From UBA927 sp964367095 (lineage in GTDB: Bacteria; Patescibacteriota; Microgenomatia; UBA10105; UBA927), in the NCBI GenBank assembly GCA_964367095.1, contig CAYIXE010000002.1:1-51698 (forward strand): a DNA stretch of 51,698 nt. Direction: 5' to 3'. This document shows, piece by piece, positions 24,001 through 39,000 of the stretch. Position 1 is the first letter of the stretch. Every line of letters begins with the position of its first letter. A program made the position numbers and the translations under genes. The notes beneath the pieces are model-generated. The model saw only the letters and a program-made list of their open reading frames with translations, made no database searches and was not told where the DNA came from.

Positions 24001-27000
24001 GTATACTTTTTTCTAGATAAAGGACCATGTGAACTCGCTGATCCATGTAACCACTCATGGTGAAGAAGTTCTGAAGCCAAGAACCCATTGAGGATCGAAT
24101 TGGCCAGGGTCCTTTTCTGTTGACCTAGCACGTTTGATTTGACATGCTCTTCAGCATGTGATATGGTTTCTTCAGATAAGAGCTGAGGGATAACCAGTTC
24201 CCGACGTCGACCCAACATGGATGCATTTGTATCCTGCGGCGAGAGAGACAGCTCTTTTTCTGTACTTATAACTCCACGTTTGTCTACGCTCCCTAACCAC
24301 ATACAAGACAAAAAGAATTTTTGTCCTTTACCGATTGAACACACTACAGCTCTCACACGCACAAACTCAACAACAGCAGAAAGCGTCCAATATTCTATAA
24401 CCATATCGGATTTTTTCACTTTCCTGTATCCTTGTACTATTCCCGTGTTAGCAATGACATGTGGTACTCTTGGAAGAGCAAAAAATCTGGTAATAAGTTC
24501 ATTTATAGATCGATCTTTTTCTACAAAATGATTCCATCCTGTACGAGTAAAGAATACGTTACTTTTGAGAGCTTTTGACCAAACAGATGAACCCGCCAGA
24601 TGATTCATATAATATGCGCGAGCCACATCTTCCGAGTACTCATATGTATCTTTCTGAATACTATTAACATCATGAGGTTCCATATTTAATAAATATGGGT
24701 GCTCACTCGTTGTGCGGATAGTTTTTCCTGATGTGGTCGTCAATCCATAAACCTGCTGTACACCTTTTTTGAGAAGTTTATTGACGCGAGCAGGTTCAAG
24801 CTTGTGCGTAAATTCATTAAGGGACAATATTTCGTCGCCAGGCTCGATCTGATCGATACGAACATCCTCATACTCATCCGGATCCCCTGTCCCTCCGTAG
24901 CTTTTAGCGAAGGGGGATTTTTTCTTTCGTCGTCTTCGACGAAGCTTTGTGTCCCCTGTCACGCACTCAGGAATATCTTTACTGCTTGCTTGATTCTTAT
25001 TCTGCACCCCGTTATCAAGCGCGTTGATGATACCAAAAAGGGTTACGTTTTGTCCGTTGTTGGTGATAAGGGAGATAAGTTTGGCGCGAAGTACAAGATT
25101 ATCGAGGAGAGAAGACGCATCTTTGGCATCGTCCCATCCAGAACTCGTTTTCTCCAGTGCTTCGATTGACTTTTGAGTTTCGGTCAAGGCCTGGGGAATT
25201 TGAGAAGGAGCTTTGATCCCGACCGATCCAATCACACGAAGATAAATAGTCAACAGTGCGCGGGTATTTTGGACAGTACCGGTAAATTGAGACTGCAGAG
25301 AAGATATGGCAGTAGTAAATTCAGGATCTTTTACCAATGTATCAACAGCTTCTTTCAACTCTTTACCGGATGCATACGCAGCAAACATCGGGGCTACAGA
25401 CTTTATAAATGACTCCGTCAACACCTTCTTACGATTCGCTTTTTTCATGCCTGTCAACAGGGCGTTACCAATCTTTTTTGACGCAGAAAGCAATTGATTC
25501 TTGGTAGGAGGCTTAGGAGCTGGTGCCTGCCCCGGCGTAGTCGGCCTAACATCACTGCCTTGACGAGCTGGTTTAGGTCTACTCACATCAGGAACATGTC
25601 CAACAGTCTTAATCGTTTCTAATGTACGTTGTAATGTATCAAATGGTATCAAAGCATTTCGAACTACGTTATTTTTCCCCATCTCTTCATCAAGAGCGCG
25701 CCTGACCCATGTAGCAATACGATAAACATATAAATCATCACTCCACTCTTCTTGAGGCGCGTCGCTAGGATTAAATTCTCTCACTATATCTCCACGTAAT
25801 CTCAATAAATTTTCGATATGCAAGAAACGTTGGTCATCGGCTTCACGTAATACTTCGTTATATCTTTGGAGTGGTTCTATTATCTGTTTTTGTGATGCAC
25901 TGCTAAAGGCTTGCCTTAATGATGATGTCTGTCCAAAAATACTAAAAATATTTGCCGTATCCCATTTACCTTCATTTAAAACTATATTTAGAAGGTGTAA
26001 CGTATATTTTTCATAACCCGATACAAAAGCGGTTGTCCTAGCTTGGCCTATCGCAATATCTTCTACAGCACTCCCTTTCAGTCCATACGTCTTTCCCGCC
26101 TTTTCAATAGCACTCTTCACTCCAGGTGTTAGCTGTGTATACAACTCTCGGGATAAAGACTCAGGATTATTTACATAGTTTCTTAACGTAGAAAGCGCTT
26201 GAAACGTCGTCCGGCCATTATCGTACAAATATTTACTTCCTGCCCGCTCGTTTGCTGTCTGTACTGCAGTAACAGCATTAATCGCATCGGAAAGTGTCAG
26301 CAATTGATAACTATTAAATGAATTTGCCACTCCTTGAAGGTTACTTAGGGCATCGTTCACGACGTGTTCATCAACGTCATGTACTGAGTTTCTGCTGTTT
26401 AAGACAGGACGAAGCAAATCATATACGATCTGATTGCGCTTCCGAAGGACATCGGTTGAAAGGATCGCTTGCAAATCTGCCCCAAGCGTATCGCTAGCAC
26501 TTTCCAGCGCGAGTATTTGAGCTTGTACTGATGACACCCGAATATTATGAGATTTTTCTGTGTCGAGTACTTTTCCATTATTTGTCAATAATTCATACGA
26601 GATATCTATACTATCCCGACCAATTGCCTCTTTCAACACTTTATGAGCCTTTTCAACTTGAGCGCCATATCCATTCTTCTCAATACTTTTTTGCAGGCTC
26701 TCTATATCTCTAACGAAGTCGATAAGATTACTCTCTCGACTATGTACCTTATTCACTTCTTTTTTCATTCCCTCTGTCCTCGTCGCAATACGGGAAAGCC
26801 ATGTGTCAATCAGCGCTTTTGTCACAGGAGCATCTTTTTCTCCAGGCTCAAGCAATCCAAGATCAGATACTTGTTTCACTGCGTTAGTCAATAACTCTTT
26901 TTCTTCCAACTCATTTATCCGAGCCATGAGTGCAGCATGAGCTTTTTGAAGACTTATTACCGTGTTAACCAAGCGAATAGGAACCGTTTGGGTAAACGCC

Positions 27001-30000
27001 GCGTCCTTAAGCAAAGTCAGCACAGCACCCAGCGATTTTTGAACTTTCCCAAGAGTATCAGGCGTTTGATCTTCTAGGGCCGCTTGTCGCTCCCCTTCTT
27101 GAGCTACCTCGACAAGATATGAAACGATGCCGCTGCCAATAGAAACAAAATTATTTCTGTCTATTCCCTTCGTAATCTTATTCAATACTCCCTGTCCAAA
27201 ATCTTTGGCCGGCGCTAAAGCGATAATTTGACGAAACGCCTCGTTGGCCAAAACAATTTTTCGCGCATTATGACTAAAAGTCATCGCCTCTGCCAGTTCA
27301 GTTCTCATTTCGATAGCTTCTTTGTCAGTAAGCGTAATACCCAAATCCGAAAGACTTTCTTCAAGATCATCCATCGTAAGCATGGTACTTCCCTCTGCAC
27401 GAATTTCCCGACTCGCCGTTTCCATTGCGATACGTAGTTCTTGATCAATCGCTAACCCACGAAGCCTTTCCACCTCGTTATCTACTTCTGTCTGTGAAAA
27501 TTTCGAAGAAAGTGGTGTTAGAACAATTGGCAAATTATGAGTACTGATTCTTTCAGAAAGCTTGTCATACACACTTCGGTCGACGGGCAGTGTTTGTGAA
27601 GACTCCGCATTCTTTAACAACGCCAAATCCTTTTTTGCATTCGCTTTTGTTTGAGCTCCTGACTCAATATATGATCCATCGATAAATTTATTGAGAACAA
27701 CATCTCTTAGATGTATTGCGTTCGTAAAATTCGGACTCAGAATATCTAACCGAACAACATTGTGTCCATCTGTATATATCGCTCCGTAATCTTGAAGCAT
27801 ATTACCAAGTCTGATGCCAATACTAAACGACGGTTGCGTTGTATCCACTGCCATTCTTTGCAATTTTTCCTCTAAATGCGCTAAATCAGTAACTAAATCT
27901 GAAGTCGTACTCTGAAGGGTGATTGGGTAGTTCTCTGGGTATCCACCCGATTTAAGATCAGAAACAAACTTGGTAATTTTATTTTGTATCGATTCATTAG
28001 AACCTTTCTCTTGCCCTTGCCCAGCTGTTTCTTTTTCCAACCCATCAATATATCTTTGCGCTTCGATAATGTGCTCGTCATATATTTCTTCAAGTGTTGG
28101 GATACGCTCACGGCTAAGAGTATCAACGGCCCTGCGCTTCAAGCGTTCTACAAACCTAAACAAAGGATTTTCTGATAACGTTTCTGTCTTCTTCAATTCT
28201 TCAACTAGTGTGTTCAGTTCAGTCTGTGGATCCTCTGAAATCTTCATTGTCATAATCGCATCAAAATCCGACAGATACATGGTGTCTAAGAATGTACCTA
28301 CAGCCTCGAGAACAGTTTTATTTTTCTCTGAATCCTTAGCCGCCTTTACTATTTCATCTGCAAGTTTGAGTCGATTCTCATTTGAAGCATTGCTGTATAT
28401 TTTCGCCTCAGAAGGTTGATTGAGTATCCGCATAAGCGCCGCCAATTTCTGATTGGCAAAGTAGGCGGCGGTGCTAAAGAGCATTTCATTGCCAGGCTCT
28501 CCACTTTTCTTATGCTTTTCCCGCTCTGCGTTTACAATCTTTATAACACCCTCATATTTACTCTTGGCGTCATCATACTGCCCCGCTGCTAATAAACTTC
28601 CCGCTTCTGTAAATAATTGGACAAAAATTTCCTTCAATTCTTCACAGCTACCACATGCGAGCGGTTGGAGCTCTGCTCCCCTGTCTACTGCCTTCTCAAG
28701 ACCCTTTATTCCTTCTGTAAGCCCTCGCGCAAATTTATCAATGTCCTTTTTTTGATTAGCAGTAAGTGCTTCACCGCCTATTGGTGCGCTTGCTTTTTCT
28801 TCTATCTCTTCTACAGTCGCATCAAAATATGAAGAATCGTCAAATGTAACACGAAGCATAGACGCACCATCTCGCTTTTCAGGGGATACTGAAGCTACTC
28901 CAATTTTTAAAGAAATATCCCCATCCACTCCAAGCATTACTTCTACTCTAGAAACATCATGGTCTAATGAAGAATCTCTGTAGATATAGAATACATTTGT
29001 CAATGGAATCTCTTTCCCATCACCCACATTGATTTTACGTATACTGGCCGCACCACCGGTATCTAAAACAATTTTAGGAATTTCAATCTTTGATGAAGCG
29101 GTATCTATGCCTGTTTGTACCAATTTATTGAGCCCTGAAGAGTTAGAAAGGTATTTTTTGTTTAACGAAATATTTAATTGCCTTAACGCATCTACGTTAT
29201 CAGTAGTCAGAACAATGCTTTTTTCCGCTCTATATTGGAGCTCGTTCAACACCAACTCTAACTCTTGTTTTTTCGTGATTGCCAGCTCATCCGGACGCCT
29301 AGCCTTAGTATCTCCAAATCCATCGATGAGTCGTAATGTCCCTTCGGGTGTCAATATAATGTTTATTGAACGCAGGTCGCCATGAACAGAACCAGTTATT
29401 TTCCAATGATTTATAACATCCCTGACAAATTGGTTCACCTGTGCCAAGGTAAGTATTTTATTCGTTGCATCGAACATCCGAGTCCCCTCCACAAACTCAG
29501 CGACAAAACCAATAGTCTGACCATCTTTAGTAACATCGCTGTAATAGCGAGTAATATTTAATCCACTACTATAGTTTTCCTCTGTCCCGTATGTCCGATA
29601 ATATTGAAGCTGCGTTTGATTCGAGGAATCCTGAGGATTCTCAAATATCTTTACTGCATATATTTTTCCTGAGAATCCTTTTTCCACAAGAATAAAAGCG
29701 GACTCACCAGATAAAATTTTATCTCCAGTAATCTGGATAACATCTCCATTATTTAAAATGATCTTCGCGGGAACTATATATCCATTTGACAGCGTTACTG
29801 TTAAGTCCTCCGTCTGCCCAAATGCACTGAATAAGGAGGTACCACTATAAGGATATGTATCGGCTCCAGTTCCTTCAATTTCGACTAACTCCTCTAATGG
29901 CAACACTTCTTCAGATTGATCAAAGCTCTCCCACTCTGGCTCTGGAGGAATATCTTCCTGTATCGTAATCTTTGGAGATAGGAGTTCTTTTATTTGCAGT

Positions 30001-33000
30001 TGTATCAAATTGATACTCTCTGATAACTTCTCAAGATCTGCCCACGAGGCTACCTGGGCACTTTGCGCTTGAATCTCAGCTACTGTGGCCTTAAATACTA
30101 CTACATTTGGAATGGTCTTATAATCCAACGAAAGCATAGACTTGGTCACTGTTTTCCACTGCATATCCGCTATCTGCCGCAATAACATTATTTCCTGCTG
30201 GTGTAGTCTGTCTAATTCTTCTGCATTCTTTTCGCGCGCCGCTTGTGCATCTTCTAAATCAAGCCCCGCAATCATACTGGCCCTCTGTGCCTCTTTAATT
30301 TGCTTCAATAATTGCGTATCAGTATTTTTTGCCTCAGCGTATAATCGCTCCGCTTCAGAAAACGCACTAGTTAATGCTTTTATTTTCGCAGCATTTTCTT
30401 GACTCTCATCCTTACTAAGAGCAATCTGATTTTGAGAGATTTTTTTCAGCGCGTCATTCACGCGTCCAATCAAAACTGTAATATCAAGCTGCATCTGTAC
30501 AGGCAGTACAGCATTAGATATATCTGGTAATTTATCTATCTTGAGTTTTTTTGCTTGCCCTATAAGACTCTTTAACTGTGATTGACTACGGAATTGTACG
30601 AAATAGTCATCAAGTGTTGCATCTATAAGTATTTTCTCTGTATTTTCACCTACCGTGGCCTGAAGAAGCGTTTTATATTTTAAGACAATACCTTTGGCCT
30701 CCTCATCCGTCCAGTTATTCTTTAAAACCAAAGAGGACAGCTGTAGATATGCGCTGTCATACAAATCCTTCCTATTATTATCCCGAGCCATCATAAGTCT
30801 AAGATTTGCTGATTGGTAATATAAACTATAGATTCCAAATTGTTTCTCTGATAAAGTGCTACTAATTAATTTCCCTATCTCAAAGATACTCCGGCCTGCA
30901 CCCTGAATCTCCTCAATCGAATAGGATGCTTTTTGGGCAATCTCCTGTAATTTCCCGATGGCAACCGTAAACGCATCAGCATTCGCATTTACGTCCTCTC
31001 CTCTTACAAGAGAAATACCGTCGGAATCAAGACTTACTGTAATCGTCGCATCGCCCAACTGTAGCGTATCTCCTTTATGGAGTTCTGTAGCGTCTGTCAC
31101 ATCCTTGGTATTAACTTTCGTTAAAGAACCAGTATAGGGCTCATAGAACCACCTGTTATTGACCTGATGAATCGTCCCATGCGCATTCTTAATTGCCTGA
31201 TCTATGCCTATATTTGGAAGAAAAATATTTACAAATTCACCTGATCCAATAATAAATTTTTTCGGCCCTTCTGAAGTTATTGCCGCATCGATGGTATTTA
31301 TTCTTACCGTTTGATTGGGTTTGAGTGTCCCTCCGCCTCGCACATCCTCTATGATAATTCCCAGATCGTCGCCTCTATTTGTCTCAAACGCTTTACTTAT
31401 TCGATTCATCATCACCGTAGGAACTTCAAACTGTGTACCCAACACCCATCGCAATAATCCTATTGCTTTTCTGGATTCTATTTTCCCAGAAACAGGATTT
31501 CGCACTGAAACATATTGACCTTTTACAGCAATATCAAACTCACGTGTTTTATTGTTTCCATCGGCAGGCTTTACTAATTCCCACCCAACCAAAGACTGCA
31601 AATGATCACTCCCTGATAAAATCACAAAATCGCGCCCAGGAGACAAATGAAAGCTCGCATATTGCGCTCTCGCTTGTTGCGAGCTAAACATATCTTGAAC
31701 TTGTGGACTTTTTGCAGTCTGAAATGTGTAGCCAGTGGCGATGCCCTCATAGACGTCATTTCTGTTTATGTCTACTATTTTTGAAGCTACATAGGCTTTT
31801 GAAACGCTTCTATCAACCACTAATATTACGCTATCAGCAATTGTGGCAGTGTGCAGCATATTTTCTGTCGTATCTAATACATAAATTCCTGCGGTACTTG
31901 AACCATTGAACCCTGTTGAATCCCCTGTAATAGCGAGTATGTCTTCATTTGCACGGTCAATCGCATTTTGCATTGCTTCTCTAATATTTGAATCATCTGT
32001 TTCTAAACTTTCTGACAGATACTTACCGACTAATTGCGTGACCATGTCCGCCACATACTTGCTGTTTTCTCCGCCTTGAGTCACACCATCTGAAGTCACT
32101 CCTACCACCAACCTCTTGCCAGTATTAGTAACGATCTCAGCGCGATACGGCTTACCATCTTGGTATGAATGAGGACTACGCCTTTGATTAGCAAACTCTG
32201 CTATACCAGCAAGATTAGACCTTATACGCTGCGGCAATAATCCAAGCAACGAATCAGTCGCTTTCCCGAGATTAGCAATAGCTTTTTGTAATAATTGAAA
32301 CTTAAGAAACGAAGCATTCAGTCGATTTCTGTCCGCTGTTTGATCTGTTGAAGGTGCAAAAGAGGTGATCTTATCTTTCTTCGCTTTTGCCTTTGCATCC
32401 TGCAATGCTTTTTTCGACGCATACTCTTCAACGTCAAGGGTAAATTGATTTCGCAAAAATGTTGTATTTTCTTGGGACGTAATTTTTGTTTTCTCTTGTA
32501 ATAACTTCACCGCATTATCAATATCCTCAGGATGAATATCCTTAGAAGAATTAATATAATTTTTCATCGCCAGCGAATACTTTTCATACAATTCTGCCTG
32601 AGTTTTCAATTGTGCTTCGGTATACTCTGCTAACGCTACCACAGCTTGTGGTGCGCTCAGCGCTCTCACTTTTTCACTTTCTGCTAATGCAAGCGCTTTT
32701 TTAGCCGTCTCTACTTGAATCCAAAGATCATCTTTTTTCACTAAATGATCTGCATATTGTTTTCTTAATGGATCTATCTTCGCTGATTTGCTTTTATAAT
32801 CTTCTTCTAGCCTCTTAAGCTCTTTAGTAATTCTGTCTTCAGAAATAGTCTTAGCTCTAAGAGCGTTTTTAATTTCGTTTGCTTTTTGCGTAGCTTCTTC
32901 TAACGTGAGCTGAGCCTCTACGGGAATAGGCTTAACCTTTTCCGCTGGCTGACTATTTGGATTCATCGTGGTGAGAAATATCGATCCAAACCCAACCTGA

Positions 33001-36000
33001 CTGCGTGATGGTATACGAACGATAAATCCAGCACCTTTGCTGCTTAGCCAAATACGATCACCGTTTGACAACGTTTTCGCTTGAGTATCTTCCGAATCCA
33101 ATTTTCCGTTCTCGTTAAATATACTGCTTTTGTTTACATAAACGCCATTGGTCGAATTCAAATCTTCTACAACCCAAGAAGAACCAGAATAATATATTTC
33201 TGCATGATTTCTACTGACATCCGAATCTGTTAATACGATTGTATTATTAGTGAAACGGCCAATGCTGGCTTTATTCTTAACTCCAAATACTTTACTATCC
33301 AACTCTAACGTTTCATGATCTTTTACTATATATCCCAAATTTATCGCTGGTTCTGCGTCTGCAATCCCTATCGATGACATCTCGACAGCTTTTTCGGAAA
33401 GCGTTGGCTTTCTATATGGCTTTTGAATACTCGGAATAAACTGAATCGGCTCACCGTTGTTTGCTATAACCTGATCATCGCCAATAACCCAACCAGACAT
33501 AACATAGGTTGGAAATGAACGAAAATCAGGAGCTGCATGATCAAAATATGTTAACGTTGTCAACGTATACGCTAAAGGATCTCGACCAATAAAATTTGAC
33601 CGCAGTATTTCTTTGTAATGTTCGACAACTTGTGGGTTTAATACGGCAAATATCGGATCAAAAATTTCCTCAATTGTTTTAATACGTTGATCATATGAGG
33701 CCCATTGGACTTTCGCTTTAACGTCTACTAACTCGGCCGATTCTTTTATGAGAGCAATCGCACGCTTTGATGTAAATGGGATAGCAAGATGCAAAATCCC
33801 GGTATTACCACTTTCTTGTTGGGCCGAACCAAAATCACTCACCATGTGAGCTGTTTGAGCTCCCGAATATGCAGCGTCATCAAAATAAACAAAATCTACT
33901 ACTCCCTTATCTCCATTCCTTTTTTGCCACTGAGCCAAATCAGTAATTGACACGACTGCGACCGGTTGGCTTGTTAATGAGTCGCCCTCAAGCGATTGAC
34001 GAGCAATTTCTCGCACCCACGAATCGCTTGCTTGAGGATCATCAGACGTGACGATTACAAAAGGCTTTGATCCCAAAGATTTTTTCAAATCTTTCACTGT
34101 CTCGCGAAGTTGCTTCATAAAATCTTCAAACGAAATACGTGTTATATTGTTTGAAATTAACGTTGCCACGTCACGAATTTCACCATCAGGATGAGCATTT
34201 ACCCACTGAGTACGTTTCCTCTCATCAAATAACGCTGGTTTCACCGACAAATTTGGAGTTTCCACGACTTCTTCTATGAGACTCACAGCACCACCGGTAT
34301 CTACGACAGTCTCAACAATAGGCGCAATTTTCACATCTCTAGCTTGAACTTGCAAATGTTGAATACCATCTTTTAGCTTTACAATCCAATACAATAAACG
34401 ACCAGATCCACCAGACTCATTTTCATTACTTATCACTTTTGCCTTTACCGTAATCGTGTTCACGCCCGTTGTGTAGGTAACATCAACTTCATCACCCACT
34501 TTCACTGGATTATTTGCCACCATCGAAATATTTGTCGCACCAGCTATGTAGTTATATCCTGCAACGGGTGCAGGTTGTGCTGCAGGTGCAATTATTTTTT
34601 CTCTGTAGACTGTGTACGAACCATTACTGTTTCTTGCAAACACCGTTTTTTTGTCATTTATCTGAAATTGTATTTGATCTTGCACAATTTCTCGTTCAGT
34701 ATTTGTAGGAACATCACGACCTTTTGAATCCTTTACCCCAAAACGATCTATAGTGAAAAATAGTGACGTTATTGTTCCATCGTTTCTCCAGTTGGTATGG
34801 CCATATTGCGTCTGTAAATCAGACCGAACTGTGGTTAGTATCAATTCTCCTGAAGCATGCAATCCGATAAAGACTATCTGGCCATCTTTAATGTCTCCCA
34901 TCAATTCATAGACATTCAAATCGATTGCAACCGTCGCTACTGGCGCAGAAACTGGAGGAACAATCACTCTTGGCTGTTGTGCTGGCGTTATTTTAGTCCG
35001 ATTGATGACCCATCCAACGCCCCGCGCTGCTTGATACACGCTAAATGGAACTGTGATAATCCATAAGGGTATAACTGCTATGAAAAAAAATACTAAACCG
35101 ATTAACGGAAGACTCGCTAACCACGGAGCAATAAAGAATGAAGCTATGCCAAGTACTCCTAATGTCAATAACGTTCTTCTTAACGGAGCGTTAAGGATAT
35201 TCCATAGTCCGCCAGTACGTGCAAATATCGATTCCTTTACGATCGGCACCTCTGGTGAATCTTGTGGTGCAATAGTTGCAACTTGCGGCCTACCTGTACG
35301 AACTTCAAGCAATCGTGACAAAATTTGATCAATAAATTTTTTCCGATTTTCCTGCCATTGTTGATCAGATTCAGTAAACCCATAAAAAACTAATTGTACT
35401 TTTCCTGCATTTTTTACAATAGCGAAATAATCAACAAGCGCTTCTATTTCTTCAGCCTCTAATCCAATAATATCTTTACTTGTTTCCAAAATAGAATGGA
35501 GCGTTGTCTTATCTTCTGCAGAGAGCTTCGTGGTTCGCGGCGTCGATATATCCTTGACAAGAAAATTGTAACTTGCTCGTCCTAAAAGCGCTAACAACTC
35601 TGGACTCTTCGCTGAATCGCTTTTAAGAGCATTTGCTATCTTAACTTGACCAGTTTGGTACTGTGGATGTCGTTTGACAGCCTCTACCGGAAAACCGCTC
35701 AATAAACCGAAGCGTTTATCCTGAATTGGAGTATAACCTGAAATATTTAGCCACAACCATTCATTTGGATTTGCTATGAGCCACGCTCTAGGATCTTTTT
35801 GAGCCTCCGATGAATTAAATATATCAGAATTCTCTTGAATAATTTTTTTGGCGAGATCAAAATTTACTAGTGAATACCGCTCGAGACGCATCTCATCTGT
35901 CTCATCTGGGTGATGTATAAGTCCAACTACACCCCCCAAATCGTTAAGCGTTTTATCAATCTGGGCTTTTTCAGAATCTGTCAAATTCAAGAAGGCTTGT

Positions 36001-39000
36001 TTTTCTGGTAATCCTCCCGCAAACACAGCTGCAAACTGGTCATCATATTTCTGTACTTGATTCCGAACTCTTGGGACAAGAGCTGATCGAAATAATTGGT
36101 AATTTTTCAATCCAGTTTCAGCAGGTTCTGGAAGAGGTTGTTTTGCTGGCGCGACTTCCGCAGGTGGCAGCCATTTCCACTCTTTTAATGGATGATATAT
36201 TTGTGATTTCCCTAAACTCTTCCACCCATCACCGTAGAAAAATCGATGTGCATCGTAGTGCCATAATGGGCCAGTTGTTAGTCCTAAAATAGCTGCTGCT
36301 GCACCGATAATAAGTGGTGCCCCTGGTATCCACCACGTCGCAATTCCGGCAATTAGAAGAACTATCGCTGGCCCGCGAGTTGTCCACCAGATAAGCGAAT
36401 CATTTGTCGGTGTCGCATTGATCAACCGCCTCGGAACAAGACCAAACATGTGTCCACCCCTATTCCAGTAATCAGGTTTTTCATATCCGGCGTCTATAAG
36501 CTTTGCAGTTTTCCCTGTCACCCCTTCTACATACCGTCGCTCTGCTCTATATATATCCCACCCCAACAAATAGGGACGGCGAATCCTTGTGATTGTATGT
36601 GTAAATATGCTCGTAAACCAAGTTAATGGTGTCCATTGCGGATTTCCCGCGTCAAACATCGTCGCGTTTACTAAACTTTCAAGATACCCCTCTCGACTAT
36701 CTGCCAATACGTTTACCACCAGTTGTTGCGCATCTTTCGGTACCACCCAATCAACAAATTTTTTCAAACGTGGATATCCATCCAGAATATGTATATCTCC
36801 CAAAAAGAAATTCTGCACTCTCGGCCATTGTGCGATTATATAAAAAGGTAATTCCAATGCTGTCCGTAAAATATCATATACTGCAATTCCAAGAGAAATC
36901 GGTATACCGGCAGGCCCCAAAAACACTATCGGCGCTGCATATCGTGGAATAATGCTTGCGATCGCAAAGGTTAATTCAGGTGTTGAATAACGTTTACCAA
37001 AGATTGCATAAACATTCGGTGAAATAATTGCCTTTATCACATTGCCAAACTTCACCCACTCATTGGGCTCTAATCGATCTTGATGGGTTGATTGAACAGG
37101 CTGTGTAGCTTGTCCAGTCACATTCTGAGCAATTGGCGTTGAAGCACTATTCCCCTGCACATACGCGATAGCACTTGCAATGATCGCGTGTTTAGTAATA
37201 AATGCGTCTATTGCACGCTCAGCCGGCGATTGGGTCACAGGAATTGATGTAAACGTATTTTGTGCACGTTCTTGCCCCAATGCTTGAAGTGAAACAATAA
37301 CTCCGTGTTTATGAAGTTCTACTAATTCACTCGTTAATACGTCATCAAATGACCGATTGGTATTCTGCCTCATCTGAACTGTGGAAATGACAGCAGAGTC
37401 ATATCCAGCAATTGCGTCTACAAGGGTGATCTCTTTCTGTGTTTGCGGTGTATCATTTTGTAGCTCACCGTATTCATCTTTCAATCGACTCCAAATATTT
37501 TTTCTAATTTCAAGACTCAATGGATCAGCTATTTCTTTAGCATCTCCATCTTTGGATTCCAAAATCGTTGCAACCAACGCATACGCTTCTGCAGGATGAT
37601 TAGTACTAAATAATTGCTGGATAAATGCTTGCGCCTTTTTCTGTGCTACATCTGATTCTGTCGTAAGCTTAGTCACGTCATCGATTGCACGTTGAATTAA
37701 TAAAGCATCCTTTGTTGCGTTCGCATTAGAAAGCGCCGTTTCCGCTACTTTTTTGGCTGCAAATGTTTTTATATATACATCAAGCTCTACAGGCAACACG
37801 ATAGACACTGTTGGTGGTTGCGCTTCTGGCGGCTGACTGGCTGGCTTTTTTGTATCCTGTCGGACAAACTTTACAAAATCATCCTTGGTTAACGTGCGAG
37901 GGATAAAGGCTTGTCGAAATGACTGCCAGTTTTTTGCGATAAACTGTCCCGCAATTGCAAGTCTGCTCGGCCGAGAAGCTTTTCCTGCCTGCTGTAAACG
38001 ATCTTGTTGAAAAGTGATTACCTGTTCTAGCGCGCTATTCTCAAGACTGGAGAGAATCGGCGCTGAAATTGCCCGAGTCATCTCGCCTACCAGAGCTTGT
38101 TTATGGGCATCATCTTTCACCTTGTCAAGAGAACCATCGGAAAATTCAACTATGTCTCCCAGTTTCGCCTGTTTTGCTATCTCAATATTAGATTGAGCTT
38201 TTTCAAGCTCTGTATTTTTATACGTCACACCAGGAGCAGTGAGAATTACAGAAATAGCATCTGCCAAAACACCTTCTATGTTCTTTGTTTGCTCTGTCAC
38301 AAATGCCTTCGTCTGTTCGCTTGAAGCATTTGCTCCAATTGATCCGACTGCTTTTGATACCGCTTGCTCATAATTTACCATTGCAGCCGCCGCAATATTT
38401 AAGTTGACAACACTAAGCGAATCTACATTTATGACCCCTGACTTTGCGAGTTCTGCCTTAAGACGCTTCATTGCGTCTTCTTTAAGCATATCTGTTATCT
38501 GATCATCAGTTAAACTTAAAAGTGGAGCAATCAAGGTATCAATTTGAGCTATTTGTGTATTCAATTCCTGCAAGACTGTGCTACTTGGCGCAGTCTTTGA
38601 TCCATCGGTTACTAGTGTGGTTTCTGGGTGTTCATCAATGTTTAACATGCCATCAAAAGAATCGGGAGTAATTATACGAATGTCCGTAACACCTGCTGGA
38701 ACAGCAAAAGTGGTGTTGGATTTATCATCAAAAGTAAATGTATGTAACTTCGTTGAAGAAGGGGTGTCAAACCACTCTATTCGTGTCCCGTTTGTAATAA
38801 CTTGAGAGGCATCTACGTCTTTTTTATTCGTAATAACAACATCATTGAGAGTAATCTTTCCCGCATTACTTATAATCTGTGATTGCACATTTACTGCCGC
38901 AGTGAGTGATCTTTGCTTTATCAATTCTTGTTGACGAGTAAGAAATATTGACCGCTCCTGTTGGGCGAGAGTAAGCGTATGTCTTTCTTCTGGGGTCAGG

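Noticed and set aside
22903..24063. Plus-strand ORFs of 199 and 172 codons
   Set aside because: Both lie opposite the intein and coiled-coil region, have no recognisable domain and look like antisense reading of repetitive helical codons.
23835..24965. LAGLIDADG or HNH homing endonuclease in the intein
   Set aside because: No LAGLIDADG-like repeats or HNH motif are visible; the insert has different conserved-looking residues.
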